Shown here: positions 63,470 to 64,000 of the stretch, piece by piece
Layout: the number at the start of each line of letters is the position of its first letter
Numbering within the stretch: position 1 is the stretch's first letter
Assembly (NCBI RefSeq): GCF_040115645.1
Contig: NW_027096047.1
Span: 496,001 to 560,000 of the forward strand
Direction: 5' to 3'
DNA length: 64,000 nt
Source of the DNA: Euwallacea fornicatus
Lineage: Eukaryota > Arthropoda > Insecta > Coleoptera > Curculionidae
The notes under the pieces: generated by a model
What the model was told of the DNA's origin: nothing
Databases searched by the model: none
The model's input: only the letters and a program-made list of their open reading frames with translations
Made by a program: the position numbers and the translations under genes

Positions 63470-64000
63470 GAGCACATAAAGTACTATTTTTCTTGGAAGT
63501 TCAACAAGATGCATCATGATGTGTTGTGACATCTTCAAAATCTTGTCGAGCTACTTAATTTGACACTTTGTTTAACAAATTTGGTCCACATTTTCCGAAG
63601 TTACCGAGCTTCAAAGTTTGAAGATCCTCAAAAGATGTGTGTTTGAGCACATATAGTACTATTTTTCTTGGAAGTTCAACAAGATGCATCATGATGTGTT
63701 GTGACATCTTCAAAATCTTGTCGAGCTACTTAATTTGACACTTTGTTTAACAAATTTGGTCCACATTTGCCGAAGTTACCGAGCTTCAAAGTTTGAAGAG
63801 CCTCAAAAGATGTGTGTTTGAGCACATAAAGTACTATTTTTCTTGGAAGTTCAACAAGATGCATCATGATGTGTTGTGACATCTTCAAAATCTTGTCGAG
63901 CTACTTAATTTGAGACTTTGTTTAACAAATTTGGTCCACATTTGCCGAAGTTACCTAGCTTCAAAGTTTGAAGAGCCTCAAAAGATGTGTGTTTGAGCAC
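63470..64000 (+). repeat. B-type units at right edge (partner of 59254-59960)
   Basis: This stretch repeats the order 'cattttccg'/'gatcctc', then 'gagcacatatag', then 'ttgccgaag'/'gagcctc' seen at 59.25-59.96 kb, with one of the 'cattttccg' units missing. The final full unit has private changes 'tttgagactttg' (near 63,913) and 'gttacctag' (near 63,956). The array is cut by the window end inside the next monomer. Confidence 0.75.

Larger units (their letters stand above)
1..64000 (+). repeat. Satellite DNA array, ~176-bp monomer, head to tail
   Basis: The window is filled by one tandem repeat. Taking 'gagcac' or 'gagctc' as the start, the unit reads on through 'agtactatt', 'tcttgga', 'ttcaacaagatg', 'tcatgatg', a variable central block at monomer positions 51-90, then 'tttaacaaatttggtcc', 'gaagttaccgag', 'cttcaaa' and 'tgtgtgttt'. 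Starts at 2, 178 and 352 give units of 176 and 174 bp, and starts at 14776, 14952, 15128 and 15304 are exactly 176 bp apart. Orientation is constant throughout. A typical unit has 33.5% G+C by hand count and four CpG sites, so it could be methylated in a plant or vertebrate. The nucleosome-scale unit, array length and higher-order structure suggest a centromeric or pericentromeric satellite, which is inference. Family and species are not recognised. The array runs off both ends of the window. Confidence 0.98.
46952..64000 (+). repeat. Zone 4: subarray rich in 'gcatcatg', 'gttaacgag' and 'gagcctc' monomers
   Basis: From about 47.0 kb the array changes character. B-type units here have 'tcgagctacttaa' rather than 'ttgagctgattaa'. 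Many carry 'gatgcatcatg' (1 bp shorter than 'gatgcaatcatg'), 'gttaacgag' for 'gttaccgag', and 3' ends 'gaagagcctc' or 'gaagatcctc'. Mosaic units with an A-type 5' block and a B-type 'gctactt' 3' block first become common here (about 47,013). Rare markers such as 'ggacattc', 'gtgctgtc', 'ggtctaca' and 'cattttccg' recur at whole-monomer offsets. Zone-1-like units ('gatctgttg' with 'gatgtcg') appear singly near 50.16, 58.95, 61.41 and 62.64 kb. The array continues past the right edge. Confidence 0.75.

Noticed and set aside
1..64000. CRISPR array
   Set aside because: There are no short direct repeats separated by unique spacers. The whole 176-bp unit repeats, with no spacer sequence and no cas genes.
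1..64000. Transposon, LTR or insertion sequence
   Set aside because: No terminal repeats, target-site duplications or coding remnants. The sequence stays in the same monomer family from end to end.
1..64000. tRNA, rRNA, 5S or snRNA gene cluster
   Set aside because: A tandem unit of 176 bp could suggest 5S or snRNA repeats, but I see no 5S-like internal promoter boxes, no tRNA A/B boxes and no stable GC-rich stem in the monomer (33.5% G+C).
1..64000. Match to a named centromeric satellite (for example the ~178-bp Arabidopsis or 176-bp Brassica repeats)
   Set aside because: The length is similar, but the motifs I can recall for those families are not evident in this monomer. A database search is needed and a name would be a guess.

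Overview
The whole 64 kb window is one uninterrupted head-to-tail satellite DNA array. The repeat unit is about 176 bp, with common 175-bp and rare 174-bp length variants. All copies I read are on the same strand. Dividing the window by an average unit of about 175.8 bp gives roughly 364 monomers. I found no gene, RNA gene, transposon, unique spacer or inversion. A hand count on a typical monomer gives 59 G+C of 176 (33.5%). A unit near one nucleosome plus linker, in a long megasatellite-like array with higher-order duplications, is typical of a eukaryotic centromeric or pericentromeric satellite. A plant is plausible, because many plant centromeric repeats fall at 150-180 bp, but I do not recognise the family and cannot name the organism. 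A subtelomeric or knob satellite, or an animal satellite, is also possible.

Four zones can be separated by diagnostic variants, with approximate and leaky borders. Zone 1 (1 to about 13.4 kb) is rich in monomers with 'gatgtcg' at the central variable site and with the 'gatcac', 'ctagtttt', 'tttgattaac', 'gtgtagtg' and 'gatggg' variants. Zone 2 (about 13.4-19.7 kb) carries recurring 10- to 13-monomer blocks with rare markers, plus a run of four apparently identical monomers. Zone 3 (about 19.7-46.95 kb) is the most homogenised. It is dominated by 'gatctcg' monomers beginning 'gagctcata', contains many 175-bp units, and holds the clearest recent segmental duplications, including a 2.9-kb block copied 6,502 bp away with one difference seen. 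Zone 4 (about 46.95-64 kb) is marked by 'gcatcatg', 'gttaacgag', 'gagcctc', 'gatcctc' and 'gctactt' variants, with scattered monomers resembling zone 1.

The scientific content lies in how the array evolves. It shows local higher-order repeats (2-mer, 4-mer, 5-mer), multi-kilobase duplications whose offsets are whole numbers of monomers, single-monomer gains and losses between copies, and mosaic monomers that join the 5' part of one haplotype to the 3' part of another. These are the expected traces of unequal crossover, gene conversion or break-induced replication. The short open reading frames in the window (60-67 codons) are by-products of the repeat and are not genes.
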